DNA of 64,000 bases, from positions 35,005 through 99,004 of the forward strand of contig NW_026942521.1 of NCBI RefSeq assembly GCF_024139115.2, read 5' to 3'. Shown here piece after piece: positions 1 to 12,737 of the stretch (its first letter is position 1; the number at the start of each line of letters is the position of its first letter). The position numbers and the translations under genes were made by a program. This stretch comes from Armigeres subalbatus (lineage: Eukaryota > Arthropoda > Insecta > Diptera > Culicidae). Below the pieces are notes generated by a model. It was not told the DNA's origin, did not search any database, and worked only from the letters and a program-made list of their open reading frames with translations.

Positions 1-25
1 AGATCTTCTACTTCGTGTCGACTCT

Positions 26-1024
26 ATGGATCTAAGGATCGGACAGTTCGGAGAGAATTTGAAAACCCTCTGCAACTTACTATCAATCTCCACTTCAATG
101 CGCCGCGATTCCAACATTTCATCCAGACTACAGAACTTTTCGTCAACGGGACCAGCACTGCATGATCACTCCGAGTTCTACAACAGTATTGACAACAATT
201 TGGACCTTTCTCTTCGATCGAATGCTGCAAATATGACGTTAACTGGTGCTGAAGGAGAAACTAATGCTGACTTGATTGGCGATGAATCTAGTGATCACAT
301 TAATGTTTCACCGCCTTGTCGATCCAGAGTTACTTTTCCTGCCAACAATAATGTAAATTCTGCTGATCCCACTACCTATGCCGCTACCGTCACAAATTGT
401 GCCACTGCCTCCACTTCCAAAGCAACTAATGACACCGCTGCTGCCCCCGTTATCAACGCTACAATGAATACAACAACCTCTGACACCAGTACTGCCACCA
501 CTTCCGTCGCCACCGCCCGTTCTGCCGCTACAAACAGCTCCGTCGCCACCACCCACTCTGTCGCCACCATCAGCTCCGTTGCCGCCAAAAACCCCAATGC
601 CATAACCAACTCTAGCTCGTCTCCACATACTGTCAACAATGGTATCAATAATCAAAACGTACCTAACGGTTTGTCTGCGGATGAGCAACAGAACTGTCGT
701 CTGCGTGTAGTAAACAGAAGCTATCGTCGAGAAACATCCGCTGATAATCTGAAATCGTTCTATGTAACTCCCTTCCATGTTGAACAAAACGAAGAAGACG
801 TCCTGGAATACCTCCGAGAAACACTCAACGTTGGAGAATCCACGCTGAGATGCGTAAAACTAGTGCCGCGCAACAAGGACATCAGTGAACTGTCGTTTGT
901 TTCTTTTAAAGTGTCTGTGTCCGATGATTTGATTCCATTTATCAATGACAGATTCTACTGGCCAGAGGGCGTTGAAATCGCCCGAAGTTCGAATCAAAAA
1001 ACGAGAAACGTTCAATTCCTCTAA
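26..1024 (+). CDS. LINE ORF1 protein
   Basis: This is an open 332-residue frame. Residues about 110-220 are low complexity, rich in Ala, Thr, Ser, Asn and Val. The C-terminal ~90 residues form an ordered domain (FYVTPFHVEQNEEDVLEYL and on to a WPEGVEIA segment) resembling the C-terminal domain of T1/CR1-type LINE ORF1 proteins, which act as RNA-binding chaperones of the retrotransposition particle. The frame ends just after ORF2 opens, so the two overlap by about 80 bases in different frames, as is common in LINEs. The ATG at 26 is the first in the window, but a start further upstream outside the window cannot be excluded. Confidence 0.6.
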   Translation: MDLRIGQFGENLKTLCNLLSISTSMRRDSNISSRLQNFSSTGPALHDHSEFYNSIDNNLDLSLRSNAANMTLTGAEGETNADLIGDESSDHINVSPPCRSRVTFPANNNVNSADPTTYAATVTNCATASTSKATNDTAAAPVINATMNTTTSDTSTATTSVATARSAATNSSVATTHSVATISSVAAKNPNAITNSSSSPHTVNNGINNQNVPNGLSADEQQNCRLRVVNRSYRRETSADNLKSFYVTPFHVEQNEEDVLEYLRETLNVGESTLRCVKLVPRNKDISELSFVSFKVSVSDDLIPFINDRFYWPEGVEIARSSNQKTRNVQFL

Positions 1025-1876
1025 TAACAACATAAATGCCAATGTACCTTCCCATAATATTTCTCATTCAGAAATTTGCGATACAATTTACGATTCAAAA
1101 ATTGATCTCCATTACATGGATTATAGTCAGATGCAATCCCTGCTTCAAAGACGCTCTAAGAATTTTTTGAAAATTGGTCTACACAATGCCAGAAGTTTAA
1201 TTAATAACATAGCCAACTATCGTGCGCTCCTAGAAAAATCTGAACTTGGTGTTTTTGCTGTCGTTGAATCGTGGCTTAAATCAACTCATACAAACAAAAT
1301 TGTTGAGATAAATGGATATAACATCATCAGATCCGATCGACACACGAAGAAAAAAGTTCGAGGAGGGGGAATTGCCCTTTATTTGAAGAAGAATTTAAAG
1401 TTTACTGTCATCTCTAAATCGGGAAGCGACAGCGATATCGATTACCTTTTCGTTAAACTTAAACAAGCCAATCTAGTCTGTGGAATAATATATAAGCCAC
1501 CCGACATAAACCTATCTAAATTACACGTCGTATTCGATCTTATTTCTGAAATCTCTGCTACTGAGCCTAATATCTTGGTTGCAGGAGATTTTAATGTTAA
1601 CATGATGCTAGAAAGCAATTTAAAAACAAGAAACATGTGTGATCAAATAAATGCACTGTCCTTTAAACTAATTAAAACTTTCCCTACCTGCCACAAAGTT
1701 GGCTGCACATCCTCTACAATCGATCTATTTACAGGAAACTGCACCAGTTTTATCAATAATGTATATCAATCGTCTATTGGAGGTATTAGTGACCACGACT
1801 TCGTGTGTATTGATTTCAAATTCAGGCATCCTAAAACATGCTCTGAGGTGTATTGGGCTCGCGATTACCATGAAAT

Positions 1877-2357
1877 AGGAGATCGTCAGTTGCATTCTAG
1901 CAAAAATTCCGCTTGAGGCCCTTCCTAAATATTTCAACAACAGCCACTACACCTGATGGTATAATTGCAATATTTCCATTATCAGGCGACAGGTGGTGTT
2001 GCTGTGTGTTTGTATCAATGTAATATTGCATATACACTAGTGACATCTGCTATTCGATATCGTAAGCTTTCAATGTTGCTTCCACACACACGAGGTGGAG
2101 AACAGTCTTGAAAAAATTGAAAGTATACAGCTATAATTTAGTATGGAGGTACAATGAAATCTCTTTTATTGTTTAGAACTGTAAAACAAGTCGTGGGAAC
2201 AAAAAATCTAAAAATTATTTGTTGCTTTTTGACCTAGGTTTCATATTGATGCGATGCGTAGTTAATGAGAACGGATGATTTGTCCATACAAGGAAATTTA
2301 TTTTACTTTAAATGCTGTGGCGCCATCTCGTTCAAACAGCACCTTTGTCTTTGCCTT
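1877..2357. mobile_element. Unclassified ~480-bp insertion in the LINE
   Basis: The LINE frame stops making family sense after ARDYHEI (about 1876) and resumes at IDSESFISSLRN (about 2358). The sequence between is not LINE-like and has stops in all useful frames. No convincing terminal inverted repeat or target duplication was found, so the class and exact ends are unknown. Confidence 0.5.
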
Positions 2358-2951
2358 ATTGATAGTGAATCATTCATCTCAAGCTTACGCAATTCTAATT
2401 TTGACATGATGTACCAACACAATGATGTTAATGAGAAACTTAATTACTTTAACAAGTTGTTTGTATCGATAATCAATCAACATGCTCCTTTGAAAAAGAA
2501 AGTTGGAAAAGACCCTAATTACCCTTGGTTGAATAATCATATTAAAAAAGTTTTTAAGAACCGTTCTGAGGCCTATGAGTGCTGGAAACGAGATAAAAAT
2601 GATGATCGCAGGTGGAATAATTTTAAACGATTAAGAAATCTTGCAAACCGAGAAGTCATACGTGCGAAAAGAGAGCATTTTACAATCAATCTCAGTGCGG
2701 ACCTTCCAGCCAAACAACTCTGGCGTAACATAAAAAGACTTGGACTGAAAAATTCCAATTCTAAAATGGGTGGCGGCGATGTTACTGCTGAAACCCTTAA
2801 TAACTATTTCATTTCACATTATTTGCCGTTTTCATTCAATGAACATATCAATGATTCAGCATCTCAAAACAATTTTTCATTTAAAGGAGTCACTAATGAT
2901 GAAGTTCTGTGTCAGTTTGCTGCAGCTTCAAGTGATTCTATAGGTGTCGAC

Positions 2952-3149
2952 AAAAGATATTTTAGTTACTAGATAAAGATTGTCGCTGTCGTCGCTGTCC
3001 GGAACATCTTTTGCTGGCGAGGATAGGGGAGCTAAATGTCAAAGAAGAAAAATCCATACGATTTGACAGGTATGTACCACACATGTTTCGGACAGCAGAA
3101 CAAAGGGAACCGAAGCGACAATCTTTATCTAGTAACTAAAATATCTTTT
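2952..3149. mobile_element. 198-bp MITE with 8-bp target duplication (hAT or P type)
   Basis: Near-perfect inverted repeats of ~36 bp start AAAAGATATTTTAGTTACTA and end with its complement. They are flanked by the direct repeat GTGTCGAC at 2944-2951 and 3150-3157. The 8-bp duplication fits hAT or P superfamilies. It lies inside a codon-continuous part of the LINE ORF2 (Gly-Val-Asp before, Gln-Ile-Pro after), which proves it is a later insertion. Confidence 0.9.
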
Positions 3150-4698
3150 GTGTCGACCAAATTCCATTAAAAATGTTAAAAATGTCCTTAAATGTTATTT
3201 TGCCTCATCTAACAGATCTGTTTAATTTATGCATCACTTTTTCTGTGTTTCCCGAACACTGGAAAACAGCAAAAGTTATTCCTATTGAAAAAAGTGATAG
3301 TCCTTCTACTGAGAAAGATTATCGACCCATCAGTATACTTTGCGCATTGTCCAAAATTTTTGAATCAATTCTTTCCAAACAGCTGAACGAACACCTCAAT
3401 CAACATGATCTTATTTGTGAATCACAATCAGGGTATCGTAAAAAATGTAGTACGATAACAGCTTTGATTAAAATCGAAAATGATATTAGAGAAGCTATGG
3501 ACAAAAAACTAATTACTTTGATGTCATTGTTGGATTTTAGTAAGGCATTTGACTCCATCGATCATAAACTGCTCTGCAATAAACTTTCAAGTAATTTTCT
3601 TCTTGATTCGCCTTCAGTTAAGCTGGTGTTTTCTTATTTGTCAAACAGATTTGAATATGTTGAATTTGACAATAAACAATCAAATAAAAGGAGTCTCTCG
3701 TGTGGTGTACCTCAAGGTTCAATACTAGGTCCATTGCTTTTCTCAATGTATATAAACGATTTACCACTTGTATTGTCTTTTTGCAAATTTCATTTATATG
3801 CCGATGATTGTCAATTGTACCTTTCCGCGCCACCAAATGTGTGTCAGATATGGTTAGAAAAATGAACGAGGATATTTGCAATATTGTTAGGTGGTGTGAG
3901 CTAAATGGTCTTGTACTAAATACAAGAAAAACTCAAACAATTATCTTTAGATCAAAGCGTATGTCTAAAATGAATGCACCGTTAGTGAAAGTTGGGGACG
4001 ATTTTATACAATATTCTGAAACAGTTAAAAATCTTGGTATTGTTATGGACTATTCTTTGGATTGGAATGCCCAAGTTAATTCAGTAAGTAGGAAAATTCA
4101 TAATGCTCTACATTCACTATCTACTTTAAGGCAATGCACACCACAACATATTAGAAAAAAATTGGCCATATCGCAACTGATACTATTTTCGACTATGGTG
4201 ATGTTTTTTTTGGTCTTTTTTCACAGAGGAACTTAAAAAAAACTTAATTTAGCCTTCAATGCCGTTACTCGGTATGTTTTTAATCTTAAAAAGCATGATC
4301 ATATATCGAATTATGCAGACTTGCTGTTAGGTTGTACGTATGATATTCACCTTAAGCTGCGTACCTGCACCCAAACTTACAAAATTCTAAATAATCCCCC
4401 AAAATACCTTGAGAACTTTTTTACGTATGGGCGATCAACAAGAGCACCCATACTGATTGTTTCACGATGCATGACTAATTATTTGAAAGATTCTTATCGT
4501 CATAGAGCCGTCAACATTTGGAATAATTTGCCAACTAATTGCCGACTTCAGCGCAGTCTTCATCTGTTCACAGAGAGTGTGTCTAATTTTATACATTGGC
4601 ACTTGTGAAATAGTTATAGTTCCATATACTTTGAAAACCAATAGAGGTTACTTATGTGGCTATGTAGATTATTAATAAATAAATAAATAAATAAAAAA

Positions 4699-7600
4699 GC
4701 GGCTAAACGTCAGAATGTAATGTCAAAAACGCGTTGACACTTTGTTTCCGTATTTGGCGGGATCCATATTTTCGGGCGCGTAAAATTTTCCTTTGTTCAA
4801 TGCAAAAAGTAAACAACATTGACGCTTGTCAAAACGCCCCAATTAGTGAACGGCATTCGCTAGTTGGGGTGAGGTCGTTCCCCAATTAGGGAACGATCAC
4901 TGTACTCCATATTGAAATGTCTATATTCCAAACCTAATATAAAATTGTCTGCCTCCAAAATTTGAATAAATTTTTAAGCTATGCCACATTCCCGCTGAAC
5001 GATTAACTGTTATCCGAGAAAATTAACCCACCAAAATTGTTTTGGTAATCGACCCCAACGACCTCAAAACGGTCATCTTACTACTCAGCTACGGAAGCTC
5101 CATTCTCCTTTGATTAATTCAAGTTTAGATTGATTTTCATTTTCATTTTCATTTCAATTCCATTTTCGCCCTATTCGTGAAATGATTCGAATAATCTCGA
5201 GTTTGACAGGACCACCCGGACAAAAATTTCGGAGTACAGTGACATTGTATACTACATATGTCAAGTTGCTCCCGGGTTGGTAAAATTAGATTCAATGTAG
5301 ACACTAACACATAACGAGTTCTTATTTTCTCGTGACCGGAAACCTAATGCAAGGGTCTGCCGTTTACTTAATACAATCTGTGCATATGTCGCAAATTATG
5401 GCAGACTGTACGCGAAACTAATACAAGATTGCAATAAAATGTTGCAATCTCTGGTTGGGTGTAGGGCCGCTAGAGGTCGCGCCCGTCTCGGTGATAAACT
5501 GTACATACATCGCTCAAACAAAACTTGAATCCACATTAATTCAGATCCGTTAATTGAAATCATTCACGGTGACATCAACGGTTGAGCGGCAACATTATTA
5601 CCAATCATCATCACCCAAATGCCAACCACCTCAAAACAATTTATGCACCGTTCGACGAAACGGGCCAGGCGAATGATGAATGAGGCGTTACCCGTTCACA
5701 TAGGAAAGACCAAACTAGCATCATGGGCCATTAAGCAACGGCTCATTAATCGACTTAATTGTAACGTTTAAATTTTATGAGCATGTTTGGTGGAGCCACG
5801 CGGACACCCTGTTTTGAACATGTTCCGTTCCGTGAACGTGATCGTGTGCAGCAGCAACAGAAGCCGTCCGTTGTAGCCGTTTCCTGCCACCGCCTGTCTG
5901 TGGTCGATTCTGTCAGCGCACTCTGGCTTAACTAAAACACACGCGATCAATCGATCGCTCGCCGCTTCGTGAATGGGACTTTGTCTCGGTAGACGGCGCT
6001 TTTCCATGACTGCTCACAAGGCAAGTCAAACGGCCTACTGCTGCGTGTGATCGGCAGAAATTGGACCTCACCGCAACACCAGCCGCGACGACAATCTCAA
6101 TGGATGTAAACAATGAAGCGTGAGAAAAAAGTAATGTCCACAATCGGTTTGTTTTTGTACGTTGATTGGTGTTGTTTTCCCAATGTTTATCGCACGGACA
6201 GTCAGTCAAGGGAAAACCGAACGTGCATGGAATGGTTCGTTTTTCACACTTTCACAGCTGATTTACACACCTGATAGAGGATAGCACGCAATCCCTGCCT
6301 CGTTGTCGGGTCGGATACTCGGACGGATACAGTTGGCGAGCAACCGCAAGAGCGATCGAAAGGGATCTTGCAATTCGTGTTGCTTTTTTTTTCTGGGCAC
6401 ATTAGTGTCTGCCCCCATCTGGTTGATCGAAAAGGGAAACAAAATGTTGCAATTTTACGCGTGTAAAAGAGTCGTGATGGGTCGATTTGATACGGCTGAT
6501 TCGCAAGCGACTATTGCTCCCCAGCAGTCGTCGGTATCGGGTGGCGGTAACTTCGTACTTTGGATCGTGGCGGAATCTACACAATATTAAGTTTGAAAAG
6601 GTAGTTGGAGTGATTCCTTAATTGCCTTTTCTCTAGGGCAGATCATTAATGGAACTATTACTGCACTTCAAACTGATTATTCTTGAGGAATGAGCAACTT
6701 TCGTATAGCATGCTAAATCCATTAGCATTAGTCGAAAATCATTCATCATGAATCTTTGGATCACGAAGAACGATGTGTGAAAAGCAGCATGTGAAAGGAA
6801 AATGTCTGATAAACTCTCACGCGAATGTCTGCCCTAGAACCTGATAATAATGGGTATGCCCAAGTTGATGCGACGCGGAATAATGGAATTTGACATCTCA
6901 TTGGTAATAATTATTACTCGCGTTTACTCTGACAGACACCTAAGAAGAACAACCAGCAGGGCCTTGTTAAAGATGGCTAAATTAAGCACACGATGAGTTC
7001 AGATTGCCAATTTTCTCGAATTACATTATTAGAAAATTCATGGTAACCATGGCCTGGGGAAGCTTCATCCAACTAACAATTCAGATGTAAAAATCATAAC
7101 ATAAAACCCCCGAAATTTAATAAAAATCATGCCGAACTGTTAGGGTTTTATAAAATAATTGAGAATCACTTGCCAAAATGTTGTACAACTTTCGCAAGGA
7201 ATGTAAGAAAATCGCATATCCGCTGATTACGTGCACGTAATGGATAACTATGATTGTATACAATCAAAACTCATCTACTTGGATAATGTGACGCAAGTCA
7301 AAAGCAACAGAAGGAGTTTTAGAGCCTGAAAAACAACTGAGCTAATCATTACCAAGAGGCATATGAAACTATAAGCAAATCGCAACTGCCTGACCTCGTC
7401 TGATCGAACAAGCATGGCACAACCTATAGGCGTCTTCATCTGGAAATTTGCTGATCATGATATGCTAATGAGCTTGAGCATATATTTACACAAATAAACC
7501 CTACATCGCAGCATCCTCCTTCTTCGTGGTAGGTTCCTACCCACAGGAACAACACGAAGCAACATCTTCAGGCAGAACGAGTCACGAGCTATCGATAACA

Positions 7601-8151
7601 TACCGTAAGAACTCTGCTCGATGTTGAGCAGAGAAAAAGCAGTAGTAACATCCGTGCATAGAAAAAACATAGGGTTACTGCTCCTGAACTTCATCTCATA
7701 GCTCCGATATTCATCCCACGAAAAGAGGCCTGGAAGCAGGGTTTGCAGAAATGGCTCTCAATAGATAACGAACAACGATAAAAAAGATGCAAAAACTGTT
7801 TCGAATCACAACAAGCCATGATAACAAATTTATCAAATTTGCCTACAAGTGCGAAAAAACATAATCGGATAGGCAGCCCCCACAGAAAAATGGTGATTCT
7901 CGCTTTGTTTTCGCTCCTTTCGTGTTGGTTACTGCACAGCTATGTAAAACAAATTGAAATGCATCATCAGAGCCAGTGCTCCCCGCATTTGGAGCTTTCT
8001 AAAAGAAATTTATCATGGGGGAGCGCGAGTGATGCTCGCATGAAAAATCTCAGTACGACTGTGTTTGTATTTTCGTAAAGAATGCGAGTGGTGCTCACAT
8101 GAGGAAAGCTCATTAATGTTTGTATGAGCGCGAGTGGTCATCTGCATGGAC
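4699..8151. other. Non-coding interval, no supported gene
   Basis: There is no ORF with recognisable protein features. A 33-bp near-perfect palindrome lies at 4836-4868 (CCCCAATTAGTGAACG with its diverged complement), probably a MITE remnant. A TTTTCA microsatellite lies near 5135-5165. The higher-GC stretch 5780-6550 resembles host promoter or 5' UTR DNA but has no firm signal. A phrase near 7685-7720 (aacttcatc-catagctcc) recurs near 15510-15540, showing a dispersed repeat. Confidence 0.5.
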
Positions 8152-8398
8152 CAGGCTATAGACATCCCTATCTAACTCCCTTAGCTTAAAAATAGCCACC
8201 ATGTCCTGGGCACAGTGTGCAGATAGACCGCTGTCAGTTGCATGAGATGTCAACAATCGTCAACAACACCAATGATTGTAGCTTGATAATTAAAAATATC
8301 CACAACAATAAAAGAGCAGGGTTTATTTTTAAATTTTGCTCAAGCTTTTCACGGTGAAATAAAAGACAAATTGTTGTTCTCCATGTAAGTAAAATCAA
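8152..8398 (+). repeat. 247-bp dispersed repeat, copy 1
   Basis: It matches 39123-39369 over its full 247 bp with only about five to six differences. It starts CAGGCTATAGACATCCC and ends CCATGTAAGTAAAATCAA. No terminal inverted repeat, coding frame or tRNA-like promoter was recognised. It abuts the half-copy of the inverted-arm element at 8400. Confidence 0.85.
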
Positions 8399-8399
8399 C

Positions 8400-8520
8400 T
8401 TCGAGTCGAGTCAAGTACGAGACACTGAAGACGGCCTTACTGTTGAGGTCGAAATACGTATCTGTCAAGATACAATTAAGTGGTGGAATTCAATGGGATT
8501 ATATTAACTTGTCTTATGAC
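8400..8520 (+). mobile_element. Half copy of the inverted-arm element seen complete at 47183-47416
   Basis: The stretch GTCGAGTCAAGTACGAGACA through CTTATGACG matches the right arm of the foldback element at 47260-47390. Only one arm is present here, directly next to the 247-bp repeat. Confidence 0.75.
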
Positions 8521-10829
8521 GTTCACAAAGATTCTAGTAAATGCGCAGAGCTCCCGAAAGGTTATTATATATCAGTATTACACACATCTCTCCAAAATTG
8601 GCTCCAAATAATGTTATAAACTTTCTGGTGCTCTAATCAACCTTCGAGAATTCTCACGGTTTCTTTAGAATCGCAATAGACCTACACGGCTACTTGAAGT
8701 TTTCATATTCTTTCTGGAAATGTATGTGAAAGCTTGTACCTATCTTATCTTTTGACAAGACTTTGGAACTCTTTCCAAACAATCGTGGGAGCTTCTAGAA
8801 ATCCTTTAAATTCCGTTAAAAAATGCTTACGGATTTGCGGGTATTGTCAGGAACGCCAAAAAACTACAACTACTACAAGCGAACTCGTGGAAAAATGTTT
8901 GAAGATTCCTTGGCATATTTTTGGTATGAATCCCTCCACAAATACATTCTAATTTGAGTAAATACCATACAATCTATTAAGTTTTTTGAAGTAGAGTTTT
9001 TGAAAAAAAAAACTATGTACTAAACATTTTTTATTTTTCAGGGAGAATTTTGAAGTAATTTGGAAAATTTTGAGAAAGAAATAATTATAATTATCTTCAG
9101 ATGACATTCCAAAGTACACAGGATTCTGTTTTTAAACGATCTTTTTTCGCTTGTAATTTTGATCGTGGGACTTCAATTTGCCACCAAAGTCTTTGCAACA
9201 TGTTAAAAAAATTTAAATAATTCAAAGAAAAATCACATGGTTATTATTATGCGTTAAACATTTAGGATGAATTAAAAATTGAGAAAATGTAAATCGTGTA
9301 AAAACAGAAATCAGTGTATCTCACTGAAGTAATTTCTGGACAAAATTCTCAAATATCAACCAGAATATTTCCTGATAAAATTGTTTTGTAAAGATCAAAA
9401 GTAACGTTTAGTTATGAACTTATTTTATACATACAAAATCACTTAACAAATCTACAAAAAAAAAAAATCAAAGCAGGGAATGTAATACTGAAACATTGCC
9501 GGTTTTTAATAATGTTTTTGGTTTAAAAAAATATAAGTAGGCAATGTCTAGAGATAAACATAGCCATCTGTGAACATGACTACAATTTCGATTGTAGAAT
9601 AAATATGCAAATAGTTGCAGTTTGAAAAATTTACAACAAATATCTCACGGTTGCAAATATAATTGAACGTAGCATTGTCTTTGTCTTCTGTAGATAATAC
9701 AAACATTGTTGAAAAGTTTTAAAGAATTATTTTGAAGCCGTCTGATTGATGTGATCTTCTTGATTCTGTCAATTTATATCAAATTACTTTAAATTTTCTA
9801 GGAGAGCGTCTATGATTGTGGAGCATAGAGTAACGTTTTACCATCACCACCTACTTACATGCGGTAGACCATATTATGCTGTTATCCACTATCATTCTCT
9901 CAACATGCTCAATAATTTGACCACCTAGGTGCCAATGTCTTTATAAGCCCATCATCAAATGGAAGTTCATGAAATTGATTTTAAACATTATCTACAGAAT
10001 CTTGTTTGTGGCACTTTCAATCGTAGTATTCGACGTTTTCTTGAAATAATCCTTAAAATATTAAGTTTTTGGTAGTAGGTTAATTTTTTTTTATGATTGT
10101 TTGTTGAACGGTTCTGAACTATGGCCAATTTAGGCCTTTCGATTCAGTTTTGATTGCTTCCACTAGATAATTTTCATACATTTAGGCGATAAATTCACAT
10201 CAAAAGATAGTGGGATATTATTGGTTTTTCATTGGAGTCGATTACTTGCAATATAGTCAGCAATTTAAATTCATTGTGATTTATCGTATTTCCTACAATC
10301 ACATCAACATATTTACATTACGACTAATTCTCTCGATTGATGATTAAATATTTGACCGAACATATTGAACTTCTTTTGTTTTATGGGAACATGACTTGCA
10401 CGCCACTTATGAAGAAACTGCAAAAAATTTAAAAATTACTCTGACACAAAACTAAATATGTATTTTTTTTTTCTTTATTCATGTGATTTATTAAATTTAA
10501 ATAATAAATTATAAGGGCGACTTTTCATAAAAGCTATTTGGATCAGGCCTGAACAGTGACCATTTGAGCAACCTCTGTTATGGATCTAAAATAGATCAAT
10601 AGAGGCAAATTAGATTACCATGAGGAACATGGAATATGCCCAAAGTAGACTTTAGTGATGAACTTATTGTCATATAAAAAATCACTTTAATAAAGACCAA
10701 AAAAAAAACCAAAGTAGACTTTTAGTCTATAGAGACTGCCAACGGGTCACACGGAAAAATAAAATATGCTTCGTAGCTTGATTTTTTTTAAATCGATATC
10801 AATTTTAATTATTACAGTTTTGTGATTTT
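8521..10829. other. AT-rich non-coding interval
   Basis: The interval is rich in homopolymer runs and short AT stretches. No ORF, structural RNA or well-formed inverted-repeat element could be supported here. Confidence 0.5.
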
Positions 10830-10938
10830 TTCCCTGATTTCAATCGAAATTCCCTGACTTTCCCTGACATTCCAGGTCCAAATTGGAATTCCCTGACTTT
10901 CCCTGACTTTCCAGGTTTTTCCAGGTAGTCGACACCCT
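10830..10938 (-). mobile_element. Single terminus of a DNA transposon (repeated TTCCCTGACTTTCC motifs)
   Basis: Tandem TCCCTGACTTTCC and TTCCAGGT motifs lead to GTCGACACCCT. Read on the minus strand this starts AGGGTGTCGACTACCTGG, a terminal sequence style seen in several animal cut-and-paste transposons. The opposite end was not found, so this is an orphan end; the family assignment is inference. Confidence 0.4.
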
Positions 10939-10990
10939 ATTATATGATGTGTATTTTTATTTATATCTTTAAATACCTTACTGTTGAGGT

Positions 10991-11535
10991 CAGGGAATCA
11001 ATTTTTCGTAGATGCGCATACGAAACAAGCGACAAAAGAAAACCAACGACAAAGCTTTGTTTTTGTCGGAGATAATAAGGCCGATACAAATAGATATAAA
11101 ATTTTATTTGATGTCACCAGCCAACCCCCCCCCCCCCCCCTTCAACTTTCCAAAAATATTAAGGGGTCGAAAAAAAAATTTTTTTTGCTCTATTTTATTT
11201 CTCTTATGACAAAGATCCGAAAATTTTTGTCAGCAACAAGAAAGAAGTCAATTTTGTTGCTAACTTTTCATCCCGTTATTTTGCACTATGTCTACAGCAA
11301 ATTTCGGACTTCTGCTATCGTAGTGTCTGCTTTTATAGAAATATTCGAGAATCTAACTCTGATTACTAAAATAGCATCTTATTCAAGGAAATATCAGAGC
11401 ATGCAAGGAAAACAATTCTTGTCATATTGTGTTCGGGTTCTGATAAAGGCTTGTTGCGAGGTGCGTTTGTCAGTAACAAACTCGGCTGATGACAAAGGGT
11501 ATATTGTTAGCCGTTGTTCGAATATGGATTCTCTG
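10991..11535. mobile_element. 545-bp hAT-type MITE with 8-bp target duplication
   Basis: The ends are CAGGGAATCAATTTTTCG and CGAATATGGATTCTCTG (imperfect inverted repeats). They are flanked by GTTGAGGT at 10983-10990 and 11536-11543. Eight-bp duplications and CAG...CTG ends are hAT hallmarks. The target was a copy of the inverted-arm element: CTTACT plus GTTGAGGT continues as CGAAATACGTATCTGTCA after the insertion. Small frames inside carry no recognisable domain. Confidence 0.88.
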
Positions 11536-11690
11536 GTTGAGGTCGAAATACGTATCTGTCAAAGGTACAATAAAGTAGTGGAAATAAATGGAATAGTACA
11601 AACTCGTCTTATGATAAGTAAATACATTCCACTACAAGCTTAAAATAATTTTCGTATTTAAATATTATTTTTCGAGAACTTTTCTAATCA
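11536..11690 (+). mobile_element. Fragment of the inverted-arm element, split by the hAT MITE
   Basis: GGTCGAAATACGTATCTGTC through CATTCCACTA matches 47306-47400, and the few bases at 10976-10990 before the MITE match the preceding segment. The other arm is missing. Confidence 0.7.
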
Positions 11691-11987
11691 ACAATTATTA
11701 AAATAATGAAAACCACTTGGTTCGGTCGTTAAACGCCCCTCCTCCATGTGGTTTATCTGGGTCATTTTCCAAATCCCCATAACATCAAACTATTTAATAT
11801 GTAGGTACAATAGGTCAATCCGAAGCCTCCGTACTGTGTTCGTTGCACTTCATGAACCAACATCAATGTAAATCTATATTAGAGTCGCTGCATTGCAACA
11901 TTCCAAACACCGCCGTAGAAGTGGCCACCCATCAAGAACATTATCCGCCCAAACTCGTGCGGTGCAGTTACAACGGAACGACACAAT

Positions 11988-12101
11988 ATGTACGACGACC
12001 ATCCAATGTGGCATCAATTGTGCGAACAACGGAGCGAATTCTACAACTTCTGGGGACCTGCGCGGCCGCACGATCCCGCCCGGGCCGTGATCGAGCTGTA
12101 G
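11988..12101 (+). CDS. Possible small ORF or coding exon, unrecognised
   Basis: This frame encodes 37 residues (MYDDHPMWHQLCEQRSEF onward to a Glu-Leu end) and is open upstream to 11919. Its composition, rich in Trp, Tyr, Phe, Asp and His in a GC-richer context than the surroundings, is protein-like. There is no known domain, no clear splice donor, and the start is only the first ATG. It could be a terminal exon of a host gene or chance. Confidence 0.2.
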   Translation: MYDDHPMWHQLCEQRSEFYNFWGPARPHDPARAVIEL

Positions 12102-12737
12102 CTAGGGTCAGCGAAAGGCACAATAAAACTACGGTCATAGCTGCGATTGCTGCCGCCCAGTGTGTAACATAATTTCCCTCAAGTCTACGTGTACTTTGGC
12201 TAAGAGCGGTCTACTTCACGACACAAAAGCTCTGATTCAGGCTCAAGGGAGACAAGGGCCACCCTTGAAGCCAGTGCGGTACACAGTGGCCGGATGCGGA
12301 TATTTAAGCTGAGTTCTCCTTAATCTATGAGCAATCTATTAGAATGTTCTTTTCCATCATAGAAGATCATAAGTTTCTTCAAAAATTATGTCTTTCATCA
12401 AAAATGCACCTAAAACTTTTCCAAACGACCACGATTTTTCATTCTTCTGGGTGTTTCCCCGTTCTGCAAAAAATGTCAGGAATTGCTTAGTGCCCGTACA
12501 CTAATTACGTAAGAGATATTTGTGGGCCCTTCTCCGATGTAAGATCCTTTTTCATACAAATTATTATTTCAAACTAAATCTAAATCTAAAACCTAAATCT
12601 GCCTGATCTTTCTGGGTGCTGATGGTACTGCGCAATGCCAATTGATTGAACTGTTCTAATTGTCAAACGCCAAGTAGATTGATGCGCTGCGCCGATTTTT
12701 TTTATGTATGCACTTATTCTGGTTGGCTTATTTTCTT

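Larger units (their letters stand above)
945..4608 (+). pseudogene. LINE ORF2: endonuclease plus reverse transcriptase, broken
   Basis: The endonuclease part (about 1150-1850) has the family motifs LKIGLHNARSL, VVESWL, AGDFNVN and SDHDFVCIDF. The linker and RT start resume at about 2358. The RT spans about 3160-4230 with DYRPIS, QSGYRKKCS, LLDFSKAFDSIDH, CGVPQGSILGPLLF and the catalytic YADD. The C-terminal region ends at 4608. Breaks: foreign DNA at about 1877-2357 between endonuclease and RT; a MITE at 2952-3149 that ends the frame early; a frameshift at about 3835-3860 just after the YADD block; and another between about 4190 and 4320. The MITE sits exactly between its duplicated target, so the surrounding reading frame is otherwise continuous there. 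Confidence 0.85.
1..4698 (+). mobile_element. CR1-like non-LTR retrotransposon (LINE), degenerate, 5' end outside window
   Basis: The element has overlapping ORF1 and ORF2, an apurinic-type endonuclease followed by a reverse transcriptase, no RNase H, and a 3' end of short TAAA repeats at about 4671-4698. The endonuclease motifs, the RT block order and the C-terminal region resemble the Jockey/CR1 superfamily (CR1, T1 and Q types of mosquitoes); the exact clade is inferred. It is dead: ORF2 is interrupted by an insertion at about 1877-2357 and a MITE at 2952-3149, and is frameshifted near 3835 and 4200-4320. The left edge of the window cuts the 5' UTR. Confidence 0.85.

Noticed and set aside
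308..787. Gly-rich minus-strand ORF (159 codons)
   Set aside because: It is a shadow of the low-complexity Thr/Ala/Ser region of LINE ORF1.
11012..11643. 219- and 65-codon ORFs at 10984-11643
   Set aside because: They cross the boundary of the hAT MITE and its target and include a poly-Pro stretch from a C homopolymer; no protein features.
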